Shown here one piece after another: positions 30,165-37,106 of a DNA stretch of 64,000 nucleotides. The stretch's first letter is position 1. Every line of letters begins with the position of its first letter. Source of the stretch: Streptomyces griseomycini (GTDB taxonomy: Bacteria > Actinomycetota > Actinomycetes > Streptomycetales > Streptomycetaceae); NCBI RefSeq assembly GCF_014203535.1, contig NZ_JACHJI010000017.1, positions 60,433 to 124,432 on the forward strand, in the 5' to 3' direction. The translations under genes were made by a program, and so were the position numbers. Under the pieces are notes generated by a model. The model was not told the origin of the DNA. It saw only the letters and a program-made list of their open reading frames with translations, and did not search any database.

Positions 30165-30210
30165 CAGCGGAAACGCGCACTCCGATCGCCTAGGGTGCGC
30201 GTTTCTGCTG
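30165..30210 (-). terminator. 16-bp-stem terminator
   Basis: 30165-30180 pairs with 30195-30210 (one G-U). It insulates the promoter box from the upstream gene ending at 30227. Confidence 0.8.
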
Positions 30211-30226
30211 GTGGTTCGGCTGACAG

Positions 30227-30616
30227 TCAGCCGATCGCCGCGGCGTGCGCCTGACCCTCGAGGACCGCGGCCGCGGCCTCGACGTCGGCCCGCAGGTCCA
30301 CCCCGCGGCGCTTGAGGTCCTCGAGCAGCTCCCCCGGCTCCGGGTCATCGCCCTGGTCCGCGGCGGCGACATGCTCGGCGAGCGCGGCCCGCAGGGTGAG
30401 CACCTCGGACTCGGCGGCCAGCAGCCGGCGCAGCAGCGACGGCAACGCGACACGGCAGTACCGGCCGAACGCCTCGGTGGTGTGGCCGCCGCGGAGGGTC
30501 TCCGCGTGGACTTCCGCAGCGTCAACGGCTCCAGCGAGCGACGACAGGGGGGCAGTGCCGGGGCGCAGCAGCGCGTCCAGTTCGGCGAGTAGCTCGGGCG
30601 TGGCAGGGGTCAGCAC
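30227..30616 (-). CDS. Unknown helical protein
   Basis: A 129-residue helical protein (PELLAELDALLRPG, ALPSLLRRLLAAESEVLTLRAALAEHVAAAD, ELLEDLKRRGVDLRADVEAAAAVLEGQ). Unknown; coiled-coil interactions likely. GTG at 30616 follows GGAGCCTCCT. Downstream of a 50-residue Cys-rich gene and its hairpin. Confidence 0.6.
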   Translation of the reverse strand: MLTPATPELLAELDALLRPGTAPLSSLAGAVDAAEVHAETLRGGHTTEAFGRYCRVALPSLLRRLLAAESEVLTLRAALAEHVAAADQGDDPEPGELLEDLKRRGVDLRADVEAAAAVLEGQAHAAAIG

Positions 30617-30643
30617 AGGAGGCTCCAGAGACGGGCAGGAAGG

Positions 30644-30673
30644 GCGCCCGGGGCCGATACGGGCCCCGGGCGC
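30644..30673 (-). terminator. Hairpin after gene at 30684
   Basis: GCGCCCGGGGCC (30644-30655) pairs with 30662-30673, 6-nt loop. Confidence 0.65.
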
Positions 30674-30683
30674 AGGGATGGGG

Positions 30684-30836
30684 TCAGACCACTTCGTTGC
30701 CGACGGTGGGCGGCTCGGCGTGGTCCTCCGGCTCGCAGTGCGTGCCATGCTCGGGGCAGCCGGCCGGCCGCTCGAAGCACGGGATCCGGCAGCTTCCGCA
30801 GGGGCAGGAACCGACGGTGCGCGGGACAGGGGCCAT
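30684..30836 (-). CDS. 50-residue Cys-rich protein
   Basis: A short frame with six Cys and two or three His in 50 residues: CPCGSC at residues 11-16, then CFERPAGCPEHGTHC. The spacing suggests a small zinc-binding fold. The ATG follows GGAAGGACCC, and the frame ends just before a perfect hairpin, like the larger neighbouring genes. Function unknown. Confidence 0.55.
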   Translation of the reverse strand: MAPVPRTVGSCPCGSCRIPCFERPAGCPEHGTHCEPEDHAEPPTVGNEVV

Positions 30837-30864
30837 GGGTGTCCGGGTCCTTCCTGGGCGACGG

Positions 30865-31719
30865 TCAGCGGGCGAGCTGCGGGGCGAGGGAGACCAGGAG
30901 GTCCACGCCGACCCCGTGGACGTCGGCGGAGGCCGGGCTGGTGTCCCTCACCCGGGCGTACGGGTCAAGCGGCGGCGCGACGTACCCGTACGGGCCGCTG
31001 CCGGATCCGAACGCGACCCCGCCCTGCTCCGTCTGCTCGACGTCGACGCGCTGCGCCAGGAACGCGGCCACGCGGCGCTGCAGCCGGCCCCGCACGGCCT
31101 TCATCGGCCACGTCTTCGGGTCGGTCGGACGGGCGGGCAGGAAGTGCGCGACGGCCCGTTCCACGGCGCGCACGGGCCCCTCGATCTGCACATCGGCGAC
31201 GGGGTTGGAGCCGTTCAGGGTGGCCGAGTAGCGGCAGCCGCTCGAGGACCAGGTGACGGTGGACGTGTTCCGCAGCAGTCCCCCACGCTCATAGGTGGCG
31301 GCACCCTGGGCGCGCATCGCGGCGCCGATCTCGTACAGCAGCGCCAGACGCGCGCGGGCCGGGTCGTCGTCCTCGTGGGCGCGGGCGGCGGCCTCGTCGT
31401 CGATGACGGGCAGCACCAGGCGCAGCACCTCGCGGGCGACCTTCGCGGGGGCGAGGGCGTGCAGCGTGAAGTCCGGCCGGTACGGCTCACGGCCGGGGAG
31501 CTGCCATCCGACCTCGGTTTCCCACGGGCGGGTCACCAGGATCACGGCGCGCTCCCCCTGCACGATGCGGGCGGCGGGGTGCCGGGCGGTCCACCACGGG
31601 GCGTAGGGCTCCACGGTCCAGGGCACGCCGGCGCGGGCGGGCAGCAGCGCGGCGACGTGCTCGGCGAGCGTCACGGCGGGGGAGTCGGGGCGGGCCGGGG
31701 CGGCGGTGGGCGGGGTCAT
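30865..31719 (-). CDS. Unknown protein, paralogue of 31791 gene
   Basis: A 284-residue alpha/beta protein. It resembles the next gene upstream in layout and motifs: LLPARAGVPWTVEPYAPWW versus LLPARRGEAWKVTPAPYC near the start, a helix EVLRLVLPVIDDEAAARAHED versus RILRTVLPRLEREAAARVHHE in the middle, and VGVDLLVSLAPQL versus IGTDLLLSVAALL at the end. The pair therefore arose by duplication. Function unknown. ATG 31719. Confidence 0.65.
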   Translation of the reverse strand: MTPPTAAPARPDSPAVTLAEHVAALLPARAGVPWTVEPYAPWWTARHPAARIVQGERAVILVTRPWETEVGWQLPGREPYRPDFTLHALAPAKVAREVLRLVLPVIDDEAAARAHEDDDPARARLALLYEIGAAMRAQGAATYERGGLLRNTSTVTWSSSGCRYSATLNGSNPVADVQIEGPVRAVERAVAHFLPARPTDPKTWPMKAVRGRLQRRVAAFLAQRVDVEQTEQGGVAFGSGSGPYGYVAPPLDPYARVRDTSPASADVHGVGVDLLVSLAPQLAR

Positions 31720-31741
31720 GGCGTGCGGCCTTTCGAGCAAG

Positions 31742-31776
31742 GGCCGCACCCCCGGGCAGGGGCAGGAGGTGCGGCC
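31742..31776 (-). terminator. Hairpin after gene at 31791
   Basis: GGCCGCACC (31742-31750) pairs with 31768-31776. Confidence 0.55.
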
Positions 31777-31790
31777 GGGCGGGCGAGGGG

Positions 31791-32618
31791 TCAGACCAGG
31801 AGCGCGGCGACGGACAGCAGCAGGTCGGTGCCGATGGCGGAGAACTCGGCGACGACTCGGGTGGTGTCGTCCGCGGTCGCGTCCGGCGTGGGCTTTTCCG
31901 GGCGGGCGATGTACCCGGGGACGTCCCCGAGGCGGCCGAACTCGAGCTCGTCGACTCCCAGGGGCCGAAGCTGCGGGAACCGGGCCGTCAGATGCCGCGT
32001 GAGCGTGCCTTCGGCGTCCTGGGGGGCGTGCCCGTCGGCGGGGGGCAGCAGGACCGGCAGAACGGCGTACAGGCCGTGCACGGGCCCGTCGTAGGTGAGG
32101 GTGAGCTGACCGGCCAGGCCGTACACGGACAGGCCCCACTTCCCGCCGGCGGTGCCCTCCCACTCCAGGGCGGGCCCGGTCAGCGTGTCCTCGACGGCCG
32201 GGTGCGCGCCGTGGTCGATCAGCTCGAACCCGACTTCCGACAGGTCCGCGGCCTTCGCGGTGACGACTCCCTGCCACCCGTTCTCGTGGTGGACGCGGGC
32301 CGCGGCCTCCCTCTCCAGGCGGGGCAGCACGGTACGCAGGATCCGTCCGGCGAGCGTGGCGACGGGGTGCGGGGCGTCCTGGGCGACGACGACGTCCGGG
32401 GTCACGGGGAACATGTCGGCGTCGTCGACGAACACCTCGATGCGGCCGCCGCTTTCGGCGATGATCAGCGCGCGGTGCCCGTTGGTGAGCCGGGACGTCG
32501 CGGCGTGGGGCCGGACGCAGTACGGGGCGGGGGTGACCTTCCACGCTTCACCGCGGCGGGCGGGCAGGAGAGCGGCGAGCGGCGCCGCGGTGGCGGCGTG
32601 GGCGATGGCAGTGATCAC
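31791..32618 (-). CDS. Unknown protein, paralogue of 30865 gene
   Basis: A 275-residue alpha/beta protein of unknown function, paralogous to its downstream neighbour (shared start, central helix and last 15 residues; overall moderate divergence). It lacks the long basic helix seen in the other copy. GTG 32618 has the conserved hairpin leader, whereas the paralogue does not, so the two copies are expressed from different signals or the second by read-through. Confidence 0.65.
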   Translation of the reverse strand: MITAIAHAATAAPLAALLPARRGEAWKVTPAPYCVRPHAATSRLTNGHRALIIAESGGRIEVFVDDADMFPVTPDVVVAQDAPHPVATLAGRILRTVLPRLEREAAARVHHENGWQGVVTAKAADLSEVGFELIDHGAHPAVEDTLTGPALEWEGTAGGKWGLSVYGLAGQLTLTYDGPVHGLYAVLPVLLPPADGHAPQDAEGTLTRHLTARFPQLRPLGVDELEFGRLGDVPGYIARPEKPTPDATADDTTRVVAEFSAIGTDLLLSVAALLV

Positions 32619-32705
32619 AGGGGGCGGTCCTTCGGTTCGTGGTCGGTCCGGCGCGGTGCTCTCCGGCCGGGCAAGGTGGCCATGCGGGTAGTGCTTGCGT
32701 CACGC
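32619..32705 (-). promoter_or_regulatory. AGAGCA-loop leader with upstream GCGACGYAAG-like motif
   Basis: Stem CCGGCCGG (32663-32670) pairs with 32648-32656 with one bulged base; loop AGAGCA; then ACCACGAACCGAAGGACC before the GTG. Minus-strand GCGTGACGCAAG at 32694-32705. Both element types meet here. Confidence 0.65.
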
Positions 32706-32775
32706 CCCGGGGCGGCTCGAGGTCGTCCAGGCCCCGGGGCGCGACAGCCGAAAGCCGGCTCTCTCACCGGGTAGT

Positions 32776-32815
32776 ACGCCGAACAGGCGCGCCTTGTGAC
32801 GCGCCTGTTCGGCGT
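32776..32815 (-). terminator. 16-bp perfect terminator
   Basis: 32776-32791 pairs perfectly with 32800-32815, 8-nt loop, 7 bp beyond the stop at 32822. Confidence 0.85.
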
Positions 32816-32821
32816 GGGGCC

Positions 32822-33703
32822 CTACCGGCGGCAGTCGAACAGCGCGGTGCAGCCGTCGGGGCAGGAGTGGACGTGTGTGGCGGCGAGGAGCAAGCGCACG
32901 TTGCTGGCGCCCTGGGCGCGGCGGGGGGTGCCGTTGTTGCCCTGGACCACCTCGGCGCGCAGCACCTTGCCGGAGCGCTTGCCGATCTGGATGGTGCCGA
33001 ACGTGCCGTGCTTGCCGCCCGCGTTGAGGTGGATACGGCGCACACCGCGGTAGGTGCCCCCGTCGGTGAGGCGGAACCCCTCCTTCTCGGCGAGCTGGAG
33101 GGTGCTGACGGTGTATGGGGTGAGGCCGGTGAGGTCGAGCGGCGCCGGAGCGGCCGGGGCCGGGGCGACGCGGGCGGGGGCGGCGGGGGCGGCGGGGGCG
33201 GTCATGATGCGGTCGTAGGCGTCGTGCAGGTTCAGCGCGGTCTGCAGGCAGGCGGTCACGGCCTCCGTGCCGCGCGCGGCGTGCAGGGCGTCGTGCGCCT
33301 CGGCGAGCTGGGCGAGCACGGCCGCGGCGCGGGTCCGTCGGCCCACCCCGGCGGCGGTGAACGCCTTCACGGGCGGGGTCGGCATGGCGCGGCGGCTGAA
33401 CGGCTCGAGCACGTACGCGGTGAAGTCGGCGGGCAAGCCCGTGCCCGGGGTCTCCTCCACCAGCCAACGGGCCTCCACTAGGGGCATGCTTGCCTCGAAC
33501 GGCAGCACGTTGGTGAGGGTGATGCCGTCGACGACGTCCGGCTCCTCAGCCTCGAACGCGGTGGCGGAGGCGTCCAGGAAGCCGGCGATCTGCAGCAGGA
33601 CCGCGGCGACGTCGGGGCGCTCGGTGGCGCGGGTGCGGACGACGTCGGCGATGGCGCGGGTACGGACGGCGCGCACGAGGTTGGGGTTGGTGGTCACGGC
33701 CAT
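32822..33703 (-). CDS. Unknown protein with C-terminal His/Cys site
   Basis: A 293-residue protein: helical N-terminal two thirds (many Ala/Arg/Val), a Pro/Ala linker of about 30 residues (APAAPAAPARVAPAPAAPAP), and a C-terminal domain TPYTVSTLQLAEKEGFRLTDGGTYRGVRRIHLNAGGKHGTFGTIQIG ending HVHSCPDGCTALFDC, a possible zinc site. The C-terminal part could be a small nucleic-acid-binding fold. Function unknown. ATG 33703. Confidence 0.62.
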   Translation of the reverse strand: MAVTTNPNLVRAVRTRAIADVVRTRATERPDVAAVLLQIAGFLDASATAFEAEEPDVVDGITLTNVLPFEASMPLVEARWLVEETPGTGLPADFTAYVLEPFSRRAMPTPPVKAFTAAGVGRRTRAAAVLAQLAEAHDALHAARGTEAVTACLQTALNLHDAYDRIMTAPAAPAAPARVAPAPAAPAPLDLTGLTPYTVSTLQLAEKEGFRLTDGGTYRGVRRIHLNAGGKHGTFGTIQIGKRSGKVLRAEVVQGNNGTPRRAQGASNVRLLLAATHVHSCPDGCTALFDCRR

Positions 33704-33733
33704 GGTGGGTGTCTCCGATCGGCGGGGAGGGGG

Positions 33734-33757
33734 CCGCGCCCCGGGGTCGGGGCGCGG
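33734..33757 (-). terminator. Hairpin after gene at 33774
   Basis: CCGCGCCCC (33734-33742) pairs with 33749-33757. Confidence 0.6.
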
Positions 33758-33773
33758 CGGGGGTTGCGTCCGG

Positions 33774-34220
33774 TCAGGCGGCGGCGCGGGCGGGGGCCGG
33801 GCGGCCGAGGGCGAGCGCGGCGAGGAACGCGGCCACCTCGTCGTTCTTCGGCCGGTACCCGGTCAGGGCGACGGCGCGGATGTCCTCGCGGGTCCACAGG
33901 GCGGCGGGGACGACGCGGTGCCGCTTCTTGCGGGCGAGGTCGCCGGTGCGGGCGACGGTCAGGCCCTTCTTGCCCTTGCGCTTCTTCGTGGTGGTGCCCG
34001 CGCCCGGGATGCGGTCGGCGGCCTTCGCCTTCTTCGTGATGGTGGCCGCGTAGTTGTGGGCGACCAGCGGGGTGACGCCACCGGCGATGAGGTGGGCGGA
34101 GGTGGCCGCGGGGCCGGCGTTCACGGCCTTCACGGCGGCGCGGATCTCGCGGGCGGTACGGGCGCGGTCGCGGAGTGCGGCGCGGCGGGGGTCGACCTTG
34201 TGGGTACGGGCAGAAGCCAT
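33774..34220 (-). CDS. Basic protein, possibly nucleic-acid binding
   Basis: A 148-residue strongly basic protein with a Lys/Arg-rich centre (TTTKKRKGKKGLTVARTGDLARKKRHR, about residues 76-102). The basic stretch suggests binding to DNA or RNA, perhaps as a nucleoid-type protein. No recognised domain. It is preceded by a near-consensus promoter box and hairpin leader, implying strong or regulated expression. Confidence 0.62.
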   Translation of the reverse strand: MASARTHKVDPRRAALRDRARTAREIRAAVKAVNAGPAATSAHLIAGGVTPLVAHNYAATITKKAKAADRIPGAGTTTKKRKGKKGLTVARTGDLARKKRHRVVPAALWTREDIRAVALTGYRPKNDEVAAFLAALALGRPAPARAAA

Positions 34221-34291
34221 GGGGTGCTCCTCGGTTCGTGGTCGTTGGCGGTGCTCTCCACCAACACCACGAATAGTACACCCTCACGAAT
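34221..34291 (-). promoter_or_regulatory. 21-bp promoter box plus AGAGCA-loop leader
   Basis: Box at 34271-34291 (minus: TTCGTGAGGGTGTACTATTC). Hairpin GTTGGTGG/CCGCCAAC at 34244-34265, loop AGAGCA, then ACCACGAACCGAGGAGCACC before the ATG at 34220. The upstream 60 bp resemble the region before the box at 39702. Confidence 0.8.
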
Positions 34292-34397
34292 CTAGGGGGA
34301 AGCGGAACGGCAGAACCGGCCAGCGTTTCCGCAGATGGACACGCGCCCGACTCCGTCCGGGAGGGGCGGGTGCGTTCCCTTGGGGTCGCCGTTCCGG

Positions 34398-34634
34398 TCA
34401 GAACAGGGTGTCGGCGTCCGCGGCCGGGGGCGGGGCGGACCGGCTGGTGCGCGGCGCCCGGCGGCCGGTGGGCTCGTCCCCGAACAGGGCGTCGGTGCCG
34501 TAGGCGTCCGGCACGGCCAGCACGGGCCGCTTCACCTCGTCGGTGTCCACCAGGGCGAGCGGCGCGCCCTCGTCGAAGTCGGCGCGGCGCATGGCGGACC
34601 AGTCGCGGCCCTGGGGGCTGGTGGCAGTGCTCAT
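34398..34634 (-). CDS. Small unknown protein
   Basis: A 78-residue protein, acidic in the middle (DFDEGAPLALVDTDEVKRP) and Pro/Arg-rich at the end. No motif. ATG 34634 with GGAG-type sequence upstream; longer in-frame readings would run through the hairpin after the next gene and are rejected. Confidence 0.5.
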   Translation of the reverse strand: MSTATSPQGRDWSAMRRADFDEGAPLALVDTDEVKRPVLAVPDAYGTDALFGDEPTGRRAPRTSRSAPPPAADADTLF

Positions 34635-34666
34635 GGGTCTCTCCTGTCTGGGGGCGGTGCGGGCGG

Positions 34667-34692
34667 CCGGGGCGCCGTGCGGGGCGCCCCGG
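34667..34692 (-). terminator. GC-rich hairpin after gene at 34709
   Basis: CCGGGGCGCC (34667-34676) pairs with 34683-34692. Confidence 0.6.
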
Positions 34693-34708
34693 TAGGGGTG
34701 GGGAGCTG

Positions 34709-35146
34709 TCAGGCGCGGGGGCGGGTGTCGGGGAGCTTGCCGACGGCGGCGGCCAGGCCGAGGCGGAACCACTCGGCGCGCGGGGAGTCCCACTCGGCGC
34801 GGACGAACTCCGGCAGCTCGAACCCGAGGTGTGTACGGGGCGCGCCCGGGTGCGGGTCGACCGGCTCGGGCTCCGGCTCGGCGACGGGCGCGGTGATGGC
34901 CTCCACGCACTCGCTGGTGAAGCGGCCGGGCCCCCACTCGTAATCGGCCCCCGGGCCCGTCAGCGCCCACACGGCCTGTCCGCCCGTCTGGAAGGCGTAG
35001 GCCAGTTCCCACGTGCGGCCGAGGTGCGTCACCTCGAACGTCCGGGCCTTGCCGGGCTTGAGGGTGGCGGTGAAGGGCACGCCGGCGTTCTCCAGGGCGG
35101 TGCGGAGCTGCTCGATGTGCTTCGCGGGGATGCGGGGCTTGGACAC
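34709..35146 (-). CDS. Unknown protein
   Basis: A 145-residue protein: N-terminal basic helix (KHIEQLRTALENAG), a beta-rich middle (FEVTHLGRTWELAYAFQTGGQAVWAL), an acidic Pro/Glu linker and a helical end (EFVRAEWDSPRAEWFRLGLAAAVGKL). Unknown. The GTG at 35146 follows AGAGAGGCCCCC. Confidence 0.58.
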   Translation of the reverse strand: MSKPRIPAKHIEQLRTALENAGVPFTATLKPGKARTFEVTHLGRTWELAYAFQTGGQAVWALTGPGADYEWGPGRFTSECVEAITAPVAEPEPEPVDPHPGAPRTHLGFELPEFVRAEWDSPRAEWFRLGLAAAVGKLPDTRPRA

Positions 35147-35175
35147 GGGGGCCTCTCTGCAGTACGGGGGGAGGG

Positions 35176-35202
35176 GCCGGGGCGCGGCAGGGGCGCCCCG
35201 GC
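35176..35202 (-). terminator. GC-rich hairpin after gene at 35229
   Basis: GCCGGGGCGC (35176-35185) pairs with 35193-35202; the same stem core recurs at 41409, 42479 and 46291. Confidence 0.65.
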
Positions 35203-35228
35203 GGGTGGTCAGTGGTGGGCGGGCCGGC

Positions 35229-35780
35229 TCACGGCTCGTTGCGCTGGACCCACTGGGTGTCAAGCTCGAACAGGGCTGCGGCGAACGCGTCCGTGCCCGG
35301 GGTGGCGTCCAGGCGGGCGAGCTGCTCGCGGCCGCTGGGGACGGCGTGGGTGACTCCATCGGTGTCGGTGTAGGCGTACGCCTCGCGGGCCGCTACGGTC
35401 GCGCACAGCTCGGCGTACTCGATCTCTCCGCGGCACTCGTCCGGCACGCCGAGCGCGTCCGCCTGTCCGTCGACCCATCCGTCATGCCACGCGACCGTGC
35501 CCGGGTCGCTGCCGTCGCCGACGGCGTTCGAGTAGGTGGGGACCTTGCTGTCACCCAGGGCGGCCACGCCCGCCTTCCAGCCGGCGTTGTAGGCGGTCAC
35601 CAGCGGCTCCTCGGTGGCCGTGGCGGAGACGCTGGGGCGGGGCGCGGGGGCCGCGGTGGTGTCGGTGCCCGGGGTGGCGCCCAGGGCGGCCGCGGTGCCC
35701 AGGATGACGGTCGCCAGTCCGGCGGTGATGATCGCGGCCGGGCGGGGCCGGCGGGTGAAGAAGCGGCGGACGTTGCGCAT
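35229..35780 (-). CDS. Secreted or membrane-anchored protein
   Basis: A 183-residue protein with a signal-anchor: basic N-terminus (MRNVRRFFTRRPRP) and hydrophobic core AAIITAGLATVILGTAAALGA (about residues 15-35). A Thr/Ala/Pro linker follows, then a domain with a repeated YNAGWKAG / WHDGWVDGQADAL pattern and two Cys (DECRGEIEYAELC). Likely acts outside the membrane; role unknown. Hairpin leader upstream but no clear 21-bp box. Confidence 0.68.
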   Translation of the reverse strand: MRNVRRFFTRRPRPAAIITAGLATVILGTAAALGATPGTDTTAAPAPRPSVSATATEEPLVTAYNAGWKAGVAALGDSKVPTYSNAVGDGSDPGTVAWHDGWVDGQADALGVPDECRGEIEYAELCATVAAREAYAYTDTDGVTHAVPSGREQLARLDATPGTDAFAAALFELDTQWVQRNEP

Positions 35781-35832
35781 CGGGGTGTTCCTTCGGTTCG
35801 TGGTGGTGGGGCCCCGGTTGCTCTCCGGGGCC
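35781..35832 (-). promoter_or_regulatory. AGAGCAA-loop hairpin leader
   Basis: Perfect 8-bp stem GGCCCCGG/CCGGGGCC (35810-35832), loop AGAGCAA, then ACCACGAACCGAAGGAACAC before the ATG at 35780. Confidence 0.75.
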
Positions 35833-35885
35833 GGTAGGGCGGTGCGCCCTGCGCCTACGCCGGGCGGGCCGGCGCGGGGGCGGGG

Positions 35886-35917
35886 CGCACCGCCCGCCGG
35901 GTGTGGCGGGCGGTGCG
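35886..35917 (-). terminator. 13-bp-stem terminator
   Basis: CGCACCGCCCGCC (35886-35898) pairs with 35905-35917 just beyond the stop at 35926. Confidence 0.75.
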
Positions 35918-35925
35918 GTGCGGGG

Positions 35926-36831
35926 TCAGAGGGTGACGATCTCGTGGGGGAGTTCGTCGGCGGAGATGTCGCCGAGGGCGTGCAGTTCCGCGCTGTCGGC
36001 GTCGCCCAGCGTGATGCGGGTGATGACGTGGTCGTCGCGGGTGGTGAACGCGGCGGTGAAGTCCTTGAGCGCGAGCGTCTGCAGCGCGGTGCGGGCGGCG
36101 GAGGGGGTGGCGGCGTTCATGCGGACGGTGATCGTGCCCGGGGCGCTCAGGGTGACGGTGCCGGGCACCGTGTCGTCGTCGGCCAGTTCGGCGCTCTCCG
36201 CGTCGTCGACGGTGACGTACCCGATGACGTGTCCGTCGCAGGTGGGGATCTCGACGTCGAAGTCCTCGAACTCGATCTCCTCGAGCGCTTCGCGGGCGCC
36301 GTCGGCGTCGCCGGCGTTCATGCGGATGGTGACGGTGCCGTCGACGCTCAGGATGACCGGCGCGCCGTGGGTGGCGATGACGTACTTGACCTCGTCGGTC
36401 AGCGCGGTGTCCTCCATCCCTTCAAGGGTGGGGTTGGCCATGCCCTGCAGCGTCATCCAGGGCTCCGCGGCGCCGCGCATTTCGATGGTCTCGAGGAACA
36501 GGGGCGCGGCGGTCTCTGCGTCCAGGACGGCGCCGTCGGCGAGGTTCCAGGCGTAGCCCATGCCGTGCACGTCGTCGTAGTGGTCGTGCACGGAGACGGC
36601 GACCACGGCCGGCCGGTTGTCGGCGATCACGGCGGTGAGCGCCTGCAGGAAGGCGGAGACGTCGGCGGGGGCGAAGTCCATCTCTCCGGACTGGAACATG
36701 CCGCGCACGGACCAGGACTCGTCAGCGGTGCGGAGGCGGATGTACATCTTCGCGTCGTCTTCAAAGACGCTGTTGAAGGCGCCGGCGAAGAGGGAAGCGG
36801 CGCGGGCCGCGGGGGTGAGGGTGGCGTTCAT
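35926..36831 (-). CDS. Acidic protein with internal ~65-residue duplication
   Basis: A 301-residue acidic protein. Two tandem units are evident in the second half: TVTIRMNAGDADGAREALEE ... DGHVIGYVTVDDAESAEL and TITVRMNAATPSAARTALQT ... DDHVITRITLGDADSAEL, each strand-helix-strand-strand, like ferredoxin-type repeats. The first half has FLQALTAVIADNRPAVVAVSVHD. Acidic repeat proteins can mimic DNA (some anti-restriction proteins do), but this is only a possibility. ATG 36831, with promoter box and hairpin leader. Confidence 0.65.
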   Translation of the reverse strand: MNATLTPAARAASLFAGAFNSVFEDDAKMYIRLRTADESWSVRGMFQSGEMDFAPADVSAFLQALTAVIADNRPAVVAVSVHDHYDDVHGMGYAWNLADGAVLDAETAAPLFLETIEMRGAAEPWMTLQGMANPTLEGMEDTALTDEVKYVIATHGAPVILSVDGTVTIRMNAGDADGAREALEEIEFEDFDVEIPTCDGHVIGYVTVDDAESAELADDDTVPGTVTLSAPGTITVRMNAATPSAARTALQTLALKDFTAAFTTRDDHVITRITLGDADSAELHALGDISADELPHEIVTL

Positions 36832-36918
36832 GGGGTGTTCCTTCCGTTCGTGGTGGGCCCCGGCGCTCTCCAGGGCGGCGGGGTGAACCGCTGAGGAGAA
36901 CAGTACACCCTCATGAAT
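36832..36918 (-). promoter_or_regulatory. 21-bp promoter box plus AGAGCG-loop leader
   Basis: Box at 36898-36918 (minus: TTCATGAGGGTGTACTGTTC). Hairpin GCCCTGG/CCGGGGC at 36857-36876 (one G-U), loop AGAGCG, then ACCACGAACGGAAGGAACAC before the ATG. Divergent from the box at 36999. Confidence 0.78.
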
Positions 36919-36998
36919 GTTGCGCAACCCCTGATCTCTCAACTCTCTAGAAAATGCAGGTGAAGACCGGAATTCCTCGAGTCATTCCGACCCCCGTG

Positions 36999-37106
36999 AT
37001 TTATCTGGGTTGCATATTCTGCCGGTACGGCTGTACGGTCAGGGCACGCCACAACGGCGGGCCGGGGCGAGCATCCCCAGCCGGACCACGAACCGAGGAG
37101 CACCCG
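36999..37106 (+). promoter_or_regulatory. Variant promoter box plus CGAGCA-loop leader
   Basis: Box at 36999-37019 (TTTATCTGGGTTGCATATTC). Hairpin GGCCGGGG/CCCCAGCC (37060-37082) with one C-A mismatch and loop CGAGCAT, then ACCACGAACCGAGGAGCACC before the ATG at 37107. Confidence 0.7.
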
